From contig OW028575.1 in assembly GCA_932294295.1 (NCBI GenBank), positions 11,642,558 to 11,706,557 on the forward strand: 64,000 nucleotides of DNA, read 5' to 3'. Of the stretch, positions 43,714 to 55,545 are shown in pieces. A program made the position numbers and the translations under genes. Positions within the stretch are counted from its first letter, which is position 1. Each line of letters starts with the position of its first letter. The stretch is from Alitta virens. Its lineage: Eukaryota; Annelida; Polychaeta; Phyllodocida; Nereididae. Under the pieces are notes generated by a model, which saw nothing but the letters and a program-made list of their open reading frames with translations, was not told the DNA's origin and made no database searches.

Positions 43714-46000
43714 ATGGAAGAACCCAGTCCTAAGAGGGCTCTTTCACAAAATTATGATGATAACTCAAGGAGACCTTATAACATTAAGCGTGTGAATGAA
43801 ATACGTTCACGTCGCTACAATGTTGAAGAAATCACATTCAGAGCCAAGTTTAACAATGACCTTCAAGGTTGTAAACCTTTGGACATCACGGATGACTTGC
43901 ATAACATGTTTGAAGAAATAATGGACAATGTAGCAGCTGATCACAAGGATCCAAATGACAGAGCACGCCTGTCTATAAGACATGCAGGTCTTGACAAGGA
44001 AATTTTCATTCACTGTCAGCCCCAGCACAATATAACAGCAGTTGTCATAATGGAAAGGTGATTGATAATAATTTTATTATTATTATTTGTGCTCATAAAA
44101 TTGTGCAATTGTTAGGTCTTTGCATAACAGATGCTTCTTTTTCACACTTGTTCAATGTAGGGTGGGAGCAGTTCTGCAATCTAACCAAGGTTTAGATGTA
44201 GATGAATCCTTTGAGGTAAATGTGGGTGTAATGAGAGGTGCTGATGCAGGGGACCAGGTCGAAAAATGAAGATTACAGACACTGATCCTGAATCCCAAAA
44301 CTGTACTATCAAGAAAACGAAATCCATGGTGTTCATTCCTGAAGTTGAGGGGGAATTTCTTTGTACAGCCAGAGCCATTGTCACATGCGTGGCCAAACTG
44401 AAAAAAAATGGCCCCAAAAAATTACAAGATGCTTATTAACCCTACAAATCTCAACAGTGCCAATCCTAAATCTCAAAGAATGCGTGCTATCAGACTTCAT
44501 CTTGATGCTGGTGTATCAATGCGCCAACCTGTCCCTGTAGCAGACCTTCACAAGTTTGAAAAACATTTAAATGTTCAAATAGTTGTAATCTTTGGTGACA
44601 ATGACAATGAGATCATTTACAAGGGAGAGTATAAAACAGGTGCAAGGAAAGGGGAGGAAAGGTTGTCCCTGTGTGACACTTTCCACAGGTGCAGGAAATG
44701 CTCAAAAGAGATTGACAAGACAAAAAGGGATGTCAAATCATATGTCTGTGGTGAATGGTTTTGCAGGTGCAGCCAGGAATACGTTGGTAATGATCACCTT
44801 TGCTACTACAAAATAAAGAAGCCTACAGTAACATCTGGTAGGTTTCTTTATTATGACTTTGAAACATGTCAGAACAAAGTCGTAAAATGCGAAAAATGTT
44901 ACCTCAACAAACCTTTGCCAGGCTGCAAGAAATGTGAACCTAAAAAACCCTGTCCCAGGTGTAGAAAGTGCAAAAATTGCAAAAAGAGCTAGTGTGGGCT
45001 CCAGAGACACATTCCTAATTATCTTGTGTGCCAGTCAGATGTGGCCAGTGCAAAGATGATCCTTTCACCCATGACTCTTTGTGTGACAATTGCGGTGATA
45101 GGTGCAACAAATGTGATGCTCATGAGAAAGGTCGTTTTGTAAAGCCTCCATGCAACAATGGTGTATGTAGTAGACATGAGCGCATTTTCAAAAGACTGGA
45201 CACGGCTCAAAATTTCTACCGGTGGCTCATTACTCCCCAGCACAAGGGAATGGTTTTCATTGCACACAATGCAAAAGCATTTGACTCACATTTCATTTTA
45301 AATTATTGTGTTGAGAATGCGGTGTTTCCCGATGTAATATATTGAGGCTCGAAAATTATGACGATGAAAATAGGACAAGGGGTTGACCTGCGCTTCATTG
45401 ACAGCCTGAATTTTTTACCCATGGCTTTAAAAAAGCTACCAAAAGCTCTAAACCTTGACTATAAACTTAAGAAAGGACAGTTCCCCCATTTTCTGAATAC
45501 TCAAGAGAACCAGAATTACTGTGGGCCCATGCCTGACCCTCATTATTACGGCGTAGATCACATGAGCACACAAGACCGTATTGAATTTTTCAAGTGGTAT
45601 GAAGATCAAAAAGGCAGTTTTTGATTTTCAAAAGGAAATCTTGACATATGCACGTGCAGATGTTTTGATTTTGAGAGAAGCATGTATAAAGTTTCGAGAC
45701 CTCATCAATCGCATAACTACAATAGAGGGCTCTGCAGTGCCGGGTATTGATCCTTTCGCACATGCAACAATAGCATCCAGCGCCATGCAGATCATCAGGC
45801 AACTTATGCTGCACGAGGAACATGATGTAACTTTGATAGATGGCAGCAGGGGCAGGGGCGTGCTTATAAGAGGGCAGTGGCTGTTTGAAGGGAAACCTGT
45901 GGATACAGAAATGATTGCTTCTACAAATTTTATCAAGTCACCAATACCTCAAATACCAGTCAGGGGCTATCGCAAACATGTTAATGATAGTGAAAAGGTT
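43714..46000 (+). pseudogene. Protein-primed family B DNA polymerase, N-terminal half (Polinton/Maverick type)
   Basis: Pieces at 43714-44061, about 44162-44450, 44408-44992, 45028-45345, 45358-45624 and 45581-45995 resemble the N-terminal and exonuclease part of the polymerases of Polintons and related virus-like elements. Visible marks are YYDFETC (exonuclease I), a Cys-rich CxxC cluster, FIAHNAKAFDSHFIL (exonuclease II) and YARADVLILREAC (exonuclease III). An intron-like gap lies at about 44060-44160. At least three further frame breaks are present, and the polymerase (palm) motifs are absent. A SINE ends the recognisable part at 46001. No other Polinton genes (integrase, packaging ATPase, capsid) are seen, so this is an isolated remnant. 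Confidence 0.75.
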
Positions 46001-46194
46001 GGGTGGGTGGGTGGGTGGGTGATTAGGGCTTTACGACCTGTATTTCTGCACCAGTTGGGCTAATTAGGACAGGCAGAGACCATGGCAATGAGACGAAGGA
46101 TGAAAGAGCCATCCAACTTAGGCTCGACCGGGAATCGAACCCGGGACCCAGCGGTTGGAAGCCCAGAGCGCTACCTCTGAGCTAGACCCCCGCC
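46001..46194 (-). mobile_element. Full SINE inside the polymerase remnant
   Basis: GGTG-repeat tail, standard body and tRNA-like head. No clear target duplication. The remnant polymerase reading frame stops being recognisable at this insertion. Confidence 0.9.
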
Positions 46195-46430
46195 GAACAT
46201 CTACATAGACTAAATCCCTTCAAGCCTGAGGCTTCTAGTTCAATATAAAATGTATTCATATGGAAATGAAGGCTCTAAACCATTGTACTCATAGATACCA
46301 ATGAAATATAGCAAGACTGCTACATTGCCTCAATCTAGATCTTGGACGCAATGCTCCGTTTGGCTTTTCCTAATGCATGTTTCACATTCGTGTAACCTTT
46401 TTTGATAAGTGTTGCAATTTAAAGTTGATG

Positions 46431-46611
46431 CGTGTGTGTGAGTAGGGCTTTACGTCCTGTATTTCTGCACCAGTTGGGCTAATTAGGACAGGCAGATCCC
46501 ATGGCAATGAGACGAAGGATGAAACAGCCTTCCAACTTAGGCTCGACCGGGAATCGAACCCGGGACCCAGCGGTGTGAAGCCCAGAGCGCTACCTCTGAG
46601 CTAGGCCCCCC
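46431..46611 (-). mobile_element. Full SINE
   Basis: GT-repeat tail and complete body and head; the head lacks part of the GGTTGG anticodon-stem region. The imperfect repeat GCAATTTAAA/GCAATTTTAAA near 46413 and 46612 may be a decayed target duplication. Confidence 0.9.
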
Positions 46612-46813
46612 GCAATTTTAAATTAAATATTCTTTGTCTTACAGAAGACCATTATAAGATGCCTACTCCACCAGCAATGATAGTGCCTGAACGTATAGCG
46701 TGTGAGTACAATAGAATTAGATTAATGACAACACAGAAAAACAACCCTTAGCATAAGTATGAAATAAACATAATATATAATAATAACTAGTGTTGGAAAT
46801 GTTATCATTACAG

Positions 46814-47760
46814 CTTGTATCACAAAAAGTGTCACCAATGAGAGTGGAGATGATGATGATGAAGTCTTGTCTTTCCCCCCTCAACCCGTCTTCGAGGAAG
46901 TCCTATCAGAAGACGCAGAAGACAGGCAATTCGTCGACGAAGGCCCGGCCCTCATCGTTTCTAGGTAAGTCTGCAATAAAACTAAGTCAGCCATATCACT
47001 TGCAGGTCTTGAGAACTCTTCAGCTTGTGTGTAAAAAGATAGAGGTGGTATGGTTGTAAGGTTCTTATATCTGATCATGTAATTTCTCCTTTAAGATGAA
47101 TTTAATGAGTGATGATGACTCACCCCCACGCAAGAAGTCCCCTCAAAGGAAATCCCAGAAGACGGTAATTTCTTCGGCGAAAGCCCAGTCCTCATCGTTA
47201 CAAGGTATGTCTGCAATAAAACTAAGTCAGCCGTAGCACTTGCAGGTCTTGAGCATGATTCAGCTTGTGTGTATAAAGATACAGGTTGTATGGTTTGTAT
47301 ATCTGATCATGAAATTTCTCCTTTAAGATGAATTTGATGAGTGATGATGACTCACCCCCACGCAAGAAGTCCCCTCAAAGGAAATCCCAGAAGACGGAAA
47401 TTCTTCGGCGAAGGCCCAGTCCTCATCATTACAAGGTATGTCTGCAATAAAACTAGGTCAGCCGTATCACTTGCAGGTCTTGAGAATTCTTCAGCTTGTG
47501 AATATAAAGATACAGGTTGTATGGTTTGTATATCTGATCATGAAATTTCTCTTTTAAGATGAATTTGACGTCTCACCCCCACCACGCCGGAAGTCCCCGA
47601 GGAAGTCATTATTCGGGAACAAGACTGGAAATTCGTCGGCAAAGGCCTACCAGACGAGTAATTCTTCGGCGGAGGCCGAGTCCTCATCTTTACAAGGTAT
47701 GTCAGCAATAAAACTAAGTCAGCCATATCACTTGCAGGTCTTAAGAATTCTTCAGTTTGT
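46814..47760 (+). repeat. Tandem array of four exon-like units, about 232-bp period
   Basis: Candidate exons are 46814-46964, 47096-47204, 47328-47435 and 47559-47696. All are bounded by AG before and GTATGT/GTAAGT after, with near-identical introns containing CTGCAATAAAACTA. They encode Ser/Pro/Lys- or acidic-rich peptides. Units 2 and 3 carry a repeated GATGA insert, and unit 2 has an extra base. Reading frames therefore do not continue from one unit to the next: splicing unit 1 to unit 2 meets a stop. The array is clear; its coding role is doubtful. Confidence 0.75.
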
Positions 47761-48078
47761 GGATACCTTTATCCTCCCCCCATTGGCAAACACAGGAAGT
47801 GTGCGATGCTTTTATCCCAGAATAACACGCTAAAATCTTGAGTATGATGTATCTTACTTGATATATCTCTATATGTAAAAAGATTGTGCTGTTTGTCCAA
47901 GTTTTCGGCAATTTACACCTATTCAGACCCCAGAATATTATATTTTTTGTTCACAGTACCTTCCAATTTTCACGTCATTGTATCCTAGTTTTTATTAAAA
48001 TAGCATAGATGAGCAGGCTGCTATTTAATGCAGTGAAGGATTAACTACGTCACAAACCAGTGATGACGTCACAGGCAG

Positions 48079-48292
48079 TGTGTGTGTGTGTGAGTTATTG
48101 TTTAATGCCTCATCAGCACCTGAGTGGGCTATGTAGAGGCTCTCTAGGTTAAGATTGGTTATCTATATTTGGTAGTAGTAACCAGAAGCATATAAAAAAT
48201 CAATAATTGTCTGGGTTGGATGTCTGGTAAAGAGATGTTGTAAGGTATAAGCTTGAAACAAAGGTCTTCTAAAGCGTTGTAAGTGGCTGCAA
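48079..48292 (-). mobile_element. 5'-truncated LINE-A (214 bp) with 15-bp TSD
   Basis: The reverse complement of the last about 210 bp of LINE-A with a GT tail. TGACGTCACAGGCAG is duplicated at 48064-48078 and 48293-48307. Confidence 0.96.
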
Positions 48293-48336
48293 TGACGTCA
48301 CAGGCAGACAATGACTTCTTTTTATTGACTTTTAGG

Positions 48337-48525
48337 GGTGGGTGGGTGGATTAGGGCTTTACGTCCTGCATTTCTACACCTGATGGGCTAATTAGGACAG
48401 GCAGGAACCATGGCAATGAGACGAAGGATGAAACAGCCATCCAACATAGGCTCAACCGGGAATTGAACCAGGGACCCAGTGGTTGGAAGCCCAGCGCGCT
48501 ACCACTGAGCTAGGCCCCTACCCCG
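48337..48525 (-). mobile_element. Full SINE, older copy
   Basis: Complete in layout but with more substitutions than the others (for example ATTGAACCAGGG in the box B region). No target duplication recognised. Confidence 0.9.
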
Positions 48526-48596
48526 TTATAAAGGGGGGAAACCGTAATTACTTCTACAACATGACCCAGGTCATAGGATAGGCGTCGGGGTTCCAG

Positions 48597-48707
48597 GAAA
48601 CATCCTACGTATGCATTAGCATGACCGGACGCTTCATCAACAGCGTATACCCCATCACTATTTATGACGACTTACTGGAAATTCTGAGGGCTCGAGGAGT
48701 AGCAAAG
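48597..48707 (+). other. Exon-like stretch, 37 codons
   Basis: Preceded by TTCCAG and followed by GTCAGT. Reads YVCISMTGRFINSVYPIT then LLEILRARGVAK without stops. Length is a multiple of three. No family recognised; it could be an exon of a host gene or transposon. Confidence 0.3.
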
Positions 48708-49716
48708 GTCAGTAAATCTATATATATTTATTATGTATGATTCAAAATTAATGTATCTATATATCTAGCCCATTAAGCCTTATGACAGATTCCACACAAT
48801 GTTGCTAACATTCTGTCAAAATTTTGACATGCCTGTTTTTTTTACTGATGAGGCATAGGTGATGGATTGAGGTGCCAACCTGGAGGTTGCATCTACAATA
48901 TACTACAAATCTACAAAAATTGATTTTGTGCATTATTTTGCTTGAAATTAAGCAAAAACATGTTGCTAACATCATAAAATTTGACAGAATCATTTCCCGT
49001 CGTTCAGGAGGTGTTTTTTGAGCTCAGATTATTCAGGGTAGCAATGAAGAATGTTGTAAATTGTCGTAACTTTGGGCATTGGGAGTATTTAATGTAGAAA
49101 TCCCTGCAAATACATGCATTTTATCTCTTTCTCACATCCAGAAATCTTCCCGTATATTTTGCATAATTCTTTTAGTTGTGTCTGTCAACAAAAATGATGT
49201 TAGCAACTCGCAGCAGTGTGGCTTTTAGAGTGGATATTAAAGGGCTGGATTTTTGATTTTTTATCTGAATGTTTAGGAAAATGCTTCAGGTATTCTCTAA
49301 GTCACAACACTTAGCGATATTTTTCTATTCATACCAGCTACAAGCAATCAAAATGTTGCTACTATAATTTCCGTCAAAAACCACCAGTGATCTTAGCAAA
49401 AAAGAAAAGGCTAATTATCATAATTTATGTGACATATGAATCTTCCCACTAGTGGAGCTGGTTGACCTATTTCTTAAAACTTCTCTGGCTTCCATGTTGG
49501 ATCACGAGGCACATTGGTAAGTGAAATTTTTCAACTTTTATGTTGTCTGTCAACTCTAATGGTGTTAGCAACAATGACATTAGCAACTCAGGTGTCTGTA
49601 TTTCAGCCCAGAAGCCATATAATTGTAAGATTATCAGATATTATGGTAAATAATGGACAGCAATTTGCAACGGGAACTCAACCATGGCGATAGGGTGCAC
49701 AAAAGTCAACTTTGGG

Positions 49717-49837
49717 TTGCTATCATCATAATTTGACAGAACAAACCTGTGCTAAGATCATTTTTTGACAGAACAAGTACGTGCTAACATCATATATTGA
49801 CTGAACAATGATGCTAATATCATTCTTTGACAGAAAA
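49717..49837 (+). repeat. Left motif array of element X, about 31-bp period
   Basis: Four units (starting about 49719, 49750, 49782, 49812) of GCTAACATCATTTTTTGACAG type, ending 20 nt before the first ATG of the transposase-like gene. Likely transposase-binding sites (inferred). Confidence 0.75.
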
Positions 49838-49856
49838 CTATAGTTTGAAGAAACCA

Positions 49857-52800
49857 TGGATCAGGAGAGGACCTCCAAGAGGACTCCTCACAGATCTACG
49901 GAGTACCGAAAAAGGCTGAAAGAAGAAAACCCACAAAAGTATAGAGAATACTTAGTGAAGCAAAAGCAAAGAGTAAAAGAAAACAGAAGATTTTCTGAAA
50001 GAACTGAAAAAGAAAAATCCAAGTGATGACGCAATGAACAAAAGAGCAAGACAGCTGGAGTCCCACTGTGAAAGCCAAAGGAGGTACATGGAAAAAACTT
50101 CAGACAGCACTCCCTCAGAAAGCCAAAAATGAAGATGCAAAGACGCTAACAAGAGCACAGATAAAAGCAAAGAAAGAGTACAACAGACAGAAAAAAAGGG
50201 AAGAAAGAGCAAAGATGACAAAGCAGAAGAGGGCGTGGATTCAGAGGTGTGATCGTGAGAAAAAGGCAGAAAAGAGAAAGCAGCAGAAAACCCAAGAGGC
50301 TCAACATACCAATGAAGGTATTCATATAATATTTATATTATCAATCAGGTATTTATATAATCAGCCTAATCTAGCATCATAATCTTATCTGAATGTTTAC
50401 TTTCAGCAAAAAAAACACCATTTCCTTCCAAGAAAAGGGAATATAATGTTACCAGTGCAGCGAGAGCCACTATTCCTGATTCCCCAGCAAAATTTGCTCA
50501 AGTTGTAAACAACTTAATTTCTGGAGCTTCACCCAAGAAATTATCTGCACTTGGAAAATATAGGAGAAGTCTGATGAAAGGAAAACACAGAACATCTAAG
50601 ATTGATTCTGGCAGTGTAAAGAAATTTTACACTTGTGAGGATATTTCAAGAGTTCTACCTCAGAAGAGGTATGCCACAAAGGAGGGTCCGGGATATGCCA
50701 TGCAGCTATCTGTCCCAGCAGCTCATATCCAGTACAACAACGAAAATCCTGACAAGATGAGTCTGTTCCAGACAAATCTTTCACATGGTCACGTTGGGAA
50801 CGGCAAGTTGTTGATGGTCGTGTACAACACGTTGTAGTTACCAAAGAGGGCAACAAAGATGACCTATTGAAGGAATTCCTTGATGACATTAACAAACCTA
50901 CTCAAGGTACCAGTTTTATCGAGCATTACCACACGGCGACATGGCAGAACAAGCAATTCAGTCTGCTTAAGACAAATGTTCCCAGTAACACTGTTCTGCA
51001 GGTCATGCACTTCGCCAAGAACAGAGATATCAAATACCAGGATGAAATTAAGGCGGTGTACTACTCTGGTGGCCAAGTCACAATGCATCCTGTAGTAAAT
51101 TACTACAACAGTCCCCAGGGGACAGTGCGGAATGCCAGCATAATATTGTCAGATGATACCACCCATGACCACAATGCAGTGAAACACTTCGAAAATCTTG
51201 TAGACATGGAACTAAGGAAATCTGGTGTTAACTTCACAAACAAAATAGTGTTTAGTGATGGTTGTTCTGCGCAATATAAGTCCAAAGGACCTTTCGCAGA
51301 CCTTGCCAGTAGAGATCTTGAAGTAAACAGAAATTACTTTGGCAGTGAGCATGGAAAGAACGATTGTGATGCCGAGACAGGTGTCATCAACAGAGCGATT
51401 GACAGGGCCATTGTTACAAACAAGGTCATAATCAACATTGCAAGTGAATTTTACAGCTATTGCAGGGATAACCTTCAGAGCGATGAAATGTTGTCAAAAA
51501 GAAAGTTCTTCTATGTACCCAAAGGAGCCATCCAACGGGACCTTGGCAACCCCGTCAAGCCAGTGCCTCAAACAAGAAAAATACATCAGATTTGCAACAT
51601 TCCTGGATCTACTATCTTGAAACACCGCCAGCTCTCATGTTTTTGTGAAGGATGCCGTTTCAAGACCACATGCCTCAATGAAGGATATATTGAAGAATTC
51701 ACAGAGATTCAGGCAGCAACACTACTGAGGACCTGCAAGAAGCTTTTGGAGATGTGGATGAGCTAATTAAAAACAGAGATGACGAAAATAGTTCCATAGA
51801 AAGCAGTTCATCTGATGATGAACCCGGTCATGAGGATGGTTCAGAAGATGAAAAATCAACTGTGGAAAGTGAAGACATTTCAAGTTCTGATGACTCTGAG
51901 TTTGATAATGAAAGTGACTCGGATTATGTGCCACCTAAAGTCTTGAGAAGTCTCAGATATCAAGGCAACAAAGTAGGGGAAAGTTCAAAATCAGGAAGAG
52001 ACACTTCAGGAGAGAACTGGGAGTCAAAAGAGGGCAGTTCACAACATGAAGAACAGCTACAGGGCAGTTCAGATTATCTGCAAGGCATTACAGCCACCGA
52101 GCAAGACTATGACAGAGGTGATGACATGTACAATGATGCTACACAATTCAATGATTTCATTGAAGAACTATGTATGAGACTTGATGTCCCAGTGGATGAT
52201 GATCAAATCAGTCAAGTTCATAGGTATGTACTAGGTACATGTGTACTGTAGGTCATTTCATTGATATTGTAGCACACGACTGAGAAGTGTGTGTGTGTGT
52301 GTGTGTTGAAGTACTGATAATTGATGTGCTTACTTTCAGAAGTGACAGTCACAATCGAGGAGAACCTCCTAGGCTAGATCCTTTGCCAAATGTTATCTAT
52401 GTCTCAGCAACTAATGGCACTGAAGGGTATGTATAACACCAAACATTTTATCATAAATTCATGCAACATTAGAATTTGGACCTTATATGTTTTACAAATT
52501 CCTTTATCACATTCAGCTTTTTGGAGCCTGGAGCCATTGTTGAGGTTAATACACAAGCTCTTCTGGGTAGTCCCAAGACTGTCGATGCTAGAAAGTATGT
52601 GGTCATTGCCTTGCTTTGCTATTTTTCTGTTGCACTTGCAGCCCATCTGGGCAATCTTACCATTTTGTTTGACAAATTTCTTTGTCACTTTCAGCCTGTC
52701 GGAACCTGGAGCCCAAGACAACACACACAGCAGCGATGTTGCCCTGCCGCAGAATTCGGTGCAAAATATCATCCCAGTTGCTGCACAAGCTCTCCCGGAT

Positions 52801-53739
52801 AGTCCCAAGACTGTTGATGCCAGAAAGTATGTGGTCATTGCCTTGCTTTGCTATTTTTCTGTTGCACTTGCAGCCCATCTGGGTAATCTTACCATTTTGT
52901 TTGACAAATTTCTTTGTCACTTTCAGCCTGTCGGAACCTGGAGCCCAAGACGACACACACAGCAGTGATGTTGCCCTGTCGCAGAATTCTGTGCAAAATA
53001 TCATCCCAGTTGCTGCACAAGCTCTCCCGGATAGTCCCAAGACTGTTGATGCCAGAAAGTATGTGGTCATTGCCTTGCTTTGCTATTTTTCTGTTGCACT
53101 TGCAGCCCATCTGGGTAATCTTACCATTTTGTTTGACAAATTTCTTTGTCACTTTCAGTCCGAAGGAACCTGGAGCCCAAGACGACACAAGTATTATCAC
53201 AGATATTGTTAAACCTCCCAAAAGGTATGTATCCAACAACACTGACACTAAATACCCTTCCCTCTTTGCATTTACATTTTGCCTCGTTCTCGCTCTTATT
53301 GTTAAATGTACATATGTGACGGCCTTTAAAATGAATGCATTTCACAGGATCTGTCAATCATTAGTTGTCTGTGTAGGAAAAATATTGCGCAGTTTTTTGT
53401 CTAGGGGTTTATTGTATTTACTTTGAGAATGTTTACTCATACTTTAACCGTTGATTAGTTAATTACTCCTAGATTTCAAGGGAATTGTGTGTGTTCTTCA
53501 TAAATTCATAATGACATGACTAATTTTGTTTGAAGATATGAGCTTGGTCAACACTTCATGGTTGGCAATTATCCGTGTGTAATAGTGAGTAAATAGTGAA
53601 CACTGAAGTTTAGTTTCTTAGGCTTTTTTCACAAAAGTTATCAGTTCATGTTTGGGTTTGAGCCAGTTATTAGTTTTGTCACTCAGCTAATGAATTTTCT
53701 ACACATTTGCAGGTGGTGATTGTCGAAATGCCCTGCTGA
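49857..53739 (+). pseudogene. Element X transposase-like gene, multi-exon, with frameshifts
   Basis: Pieces: Lys/Arg/Glu-rich N-terminus from 49857 (RSTEYRKRLKEENPQKY), broken near 50035, and open again to a donor after 50317. The next exon, from 50407, includes KKFYTCEDISRVLP. After a frameshift near 50770 comes the conserved core to 51766, with YQDEIKAVYYSGGQVTMHP, IILSDDTTHDHNAV, FSDGCSAQYKSKGPF and HGKNDCDAETGVIN. The Asp, Asp and Glu of these motifs suggest a DDE/RNase H-fold transposase. A CFCEGC finger follows. After another frame change comes an acidic Ser/Asp-rich tail to 52223, then phase-2 exons 52340-52426, 52517-52594, 52695-52826, 52927-53058, 53159-53224, 53536-53584 and 53713-53739. 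The superfamily is unknown to me. Confidence 0.6.
52517..53224 (+). repeat. Tandemly duplicated symmetric exons in element X
   Basis: Exons of 78, 132, 132 and 66 nt are separated by three introns of exactly 100 bp. The 132-nt exons and the introns are nearly identical between copies. Every exon is a multiple of three and enters and leaves in phase 2, so copies can be added or skipped without changing frame. Each long exon encodes 44 residues including LSEPGAQD and ALPDSPKTVDAR. Confidence 0.9.
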
Positions 53740-54600
53740 GTCTGATACATGTGTAGTATTGCACAAACTGACAATACTACATGGTAGCAGAGGGGTATTG
53801 TATCTGATGGTAGTACATCATGGCCAACAAGCAGGATACAAGTTTCGTACAAGTTTCAATTGTTCATCTTTGTAAGCTTCCATAGGATGGAACCCATGAA
53901 ACTGTGAAGCGCAAATAAAGTTATTTTTGCAAACATAATTAAGTTCTGAAACTTTAAGAGTTACTTTTCAAGTTATAATCTCGAATCAACGTAAAAAAGA
54001 AAGAAAAAACTTTCCACAATTTCATTTTTCAAGTGTACACACAGTTATGGTGTTGAATCATTAAACAAATTTTCATATATTCTATGCATGTACGATTTTG
54101 TTGTTCGGAATTGGCCTATTGTTTAGGGCACTCACAATCTGGAGCTATGGCTGGCTTCTCACGGGGTCGTGTGCCGCCAAGGTTTCCAGCCTCCTCGCAG
54201 TAGACACCATGAGCCCCTTAGCCAACATAAACTCCATGCTTGTGGACATCTGAGTGCATGTGTTGTAAAATTGAGGAGCCTTGTGTCCAGTGCCTATGCT
54301 GGGGCAAGAGAAAGACCCCACCCTTGAGAACGGAGAGTACCTTGTTGTGATGCCTTCCATCATCATTCATCCTGGTGTGGGTAGTGACCATAGTGGTTTC
54401 CTGTAAGTTAATAATCAAATCTCATGGGGTCGTGAGTTTGGATCCTAACCTGGGTGCCTGTAAATAGCTCTCTTCTCCCAGCTGATAATATGATGTTTTA
54501 CAAGATGACTGAGCTTCTGACCAGTGGGCCTGTAGCACTGGCTGTGACATTACAATACCTTATTCCCAAATGCTTTTAAATCTAACTCTAAACTAGACTA
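53740..54600. other. No gene seen inside element X, 3' side
   Basis: Contains GCAAATAAAG near 53912, a possible poly-A signal of the element X gene. Otherwise non-coding; the minus-strand frames at 54145-54418 look incidental. Confidence 0.45.
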
Positions 54601-54621
54601 AAGTGATGTTTCATACCTGGA

Positions 54622-54710
54622 TCTGTCAAAAAATGATCATAGCAACGCTGCTGTCTGTCAATGTATGATGAAAGCAACCATAAGGTCTGTCAAAAAAATG
54701 ATGTTAGCAC
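54622..54710 (-). repeat. Right motif array of element X, about 32-bp period
   Basis: Three units (54622, 54654, 54686) of TCTGTCAAAAAAATGATGTT type, the complement of the left array. Their mirrored orientation around the gene is the main structural argument for element X. Confidence 0.75.
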
Positions 54711-55060
54711 AAACACAATGTGCCGTATTTGCAAGCAATTGACTTCCACTATGTCATGCGACAATGAATTCTAAATGTTTTGATCTATGAAACTTAAATT
54801 TTATGAATTGGTGCAGAAATATTGTCATTGGACCCAAGAAACTGTGATTGTTCAGTAGTGCTAACATCAGTATTTCTGTCAAATCTACTGATGTTAGCAA
54901 ATATTTTTTTAATGAAAGATTATTTTTAACACAAAGCAGCTGTCTGTTTTTTATTTTTTACACATCCAGTTAGCTGATGTACAATATCCAGCATCAAGAA
55001 TGATGATATGATAAAGTTTAGTTCCCATCCCATGACGGGACCTGTTACGTGGAATCTGTC

Positions 55061-55545
55061 ATGCTGTGTATGACTGAGCATTTTATGAATATAATAAGCG
55101 TGATCATCGAAATCATTAAATTGTAATTCATAATGAAAGAAAATATGCAGCTTTTGATGAAAATCACATGCTGTGTATGACTGAGCATTTTAAAACTTAA
55201 GATGACACAAAGCTTGAGCATTGAAGTCTTAAACTATGATTCATGATAGAAAAAATGGACCCTTTTGATGAAACTCACATGTTTAACTGAGCATTTTACC
55301 ATCTAGATGATGCAAGTGCCAGCATCAGAGTCATGGATCAATAATTCATGACATCAAAACGAAGTAAAAGCTGGACCCACTTTAGATGAAATTCACATGC
55401 TAAGTATGACAACAGTATTTCACAATCTAAGATGATGCAAAGCACGAGCATCGAAGTAAAACTACAATACATGAAAGAAACCAAGGATTCTTTTGATGAA
55501 ATTCACATGCCATGTATGACTGAGCATTTTACTATTCAAGTCAGA
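55061..55545. repeat. Tandem repeat, about 110 bp x 4.5
   Basis: ATGCTGTGTATGACTGAGCA or a variant recurs near 55061, 55168, 55279, 55397 and 55507. Intervening words are AAGATGATGCAAAGC, GAGCATCGAAGT and TTTTGATGAAATTCACATG. Copies differ by substitutions and indels. Non-coding. Confidence 0.88.

Larger units (their letters stand above)
48800..54905. mobile_element. Element X: unassigned DNA transposon
   Basis: Limits are set by the outermost copies of a motif of the form TGCTAACATCA, 4-7 nt, TTTGACAGAA. Copies in this orientation lie at about 48803, 48963, 49719, 49750, 49782 and 49812. Complementary copies lie at about 54622, 54654, 54686 and 54876 on the other side of one gene. A few motifs are in the opposite sense (49181, 49546, 54858). 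I could not define exact termini or a target duplication. The gene inside has DDE-like motifs and matches a widespread but, as far as I know, unnamed invertebrate protein family. Confidence 0.55.

Noticed and set aside
46814..47760. CRISPR-like array
   Set aside because: Units are long, contiguous and exon/intron-like, with no short repeat and unique spacer pattern, and the DNA is eukaryotic.
52404..53248. Three long minus-strand ORFs (119-144 codons) with repeated peptides
   Set aside because: They are antisense reflections of the tandem exon/intron cassette of element X. The plus strand has consistent splice sites and phases.
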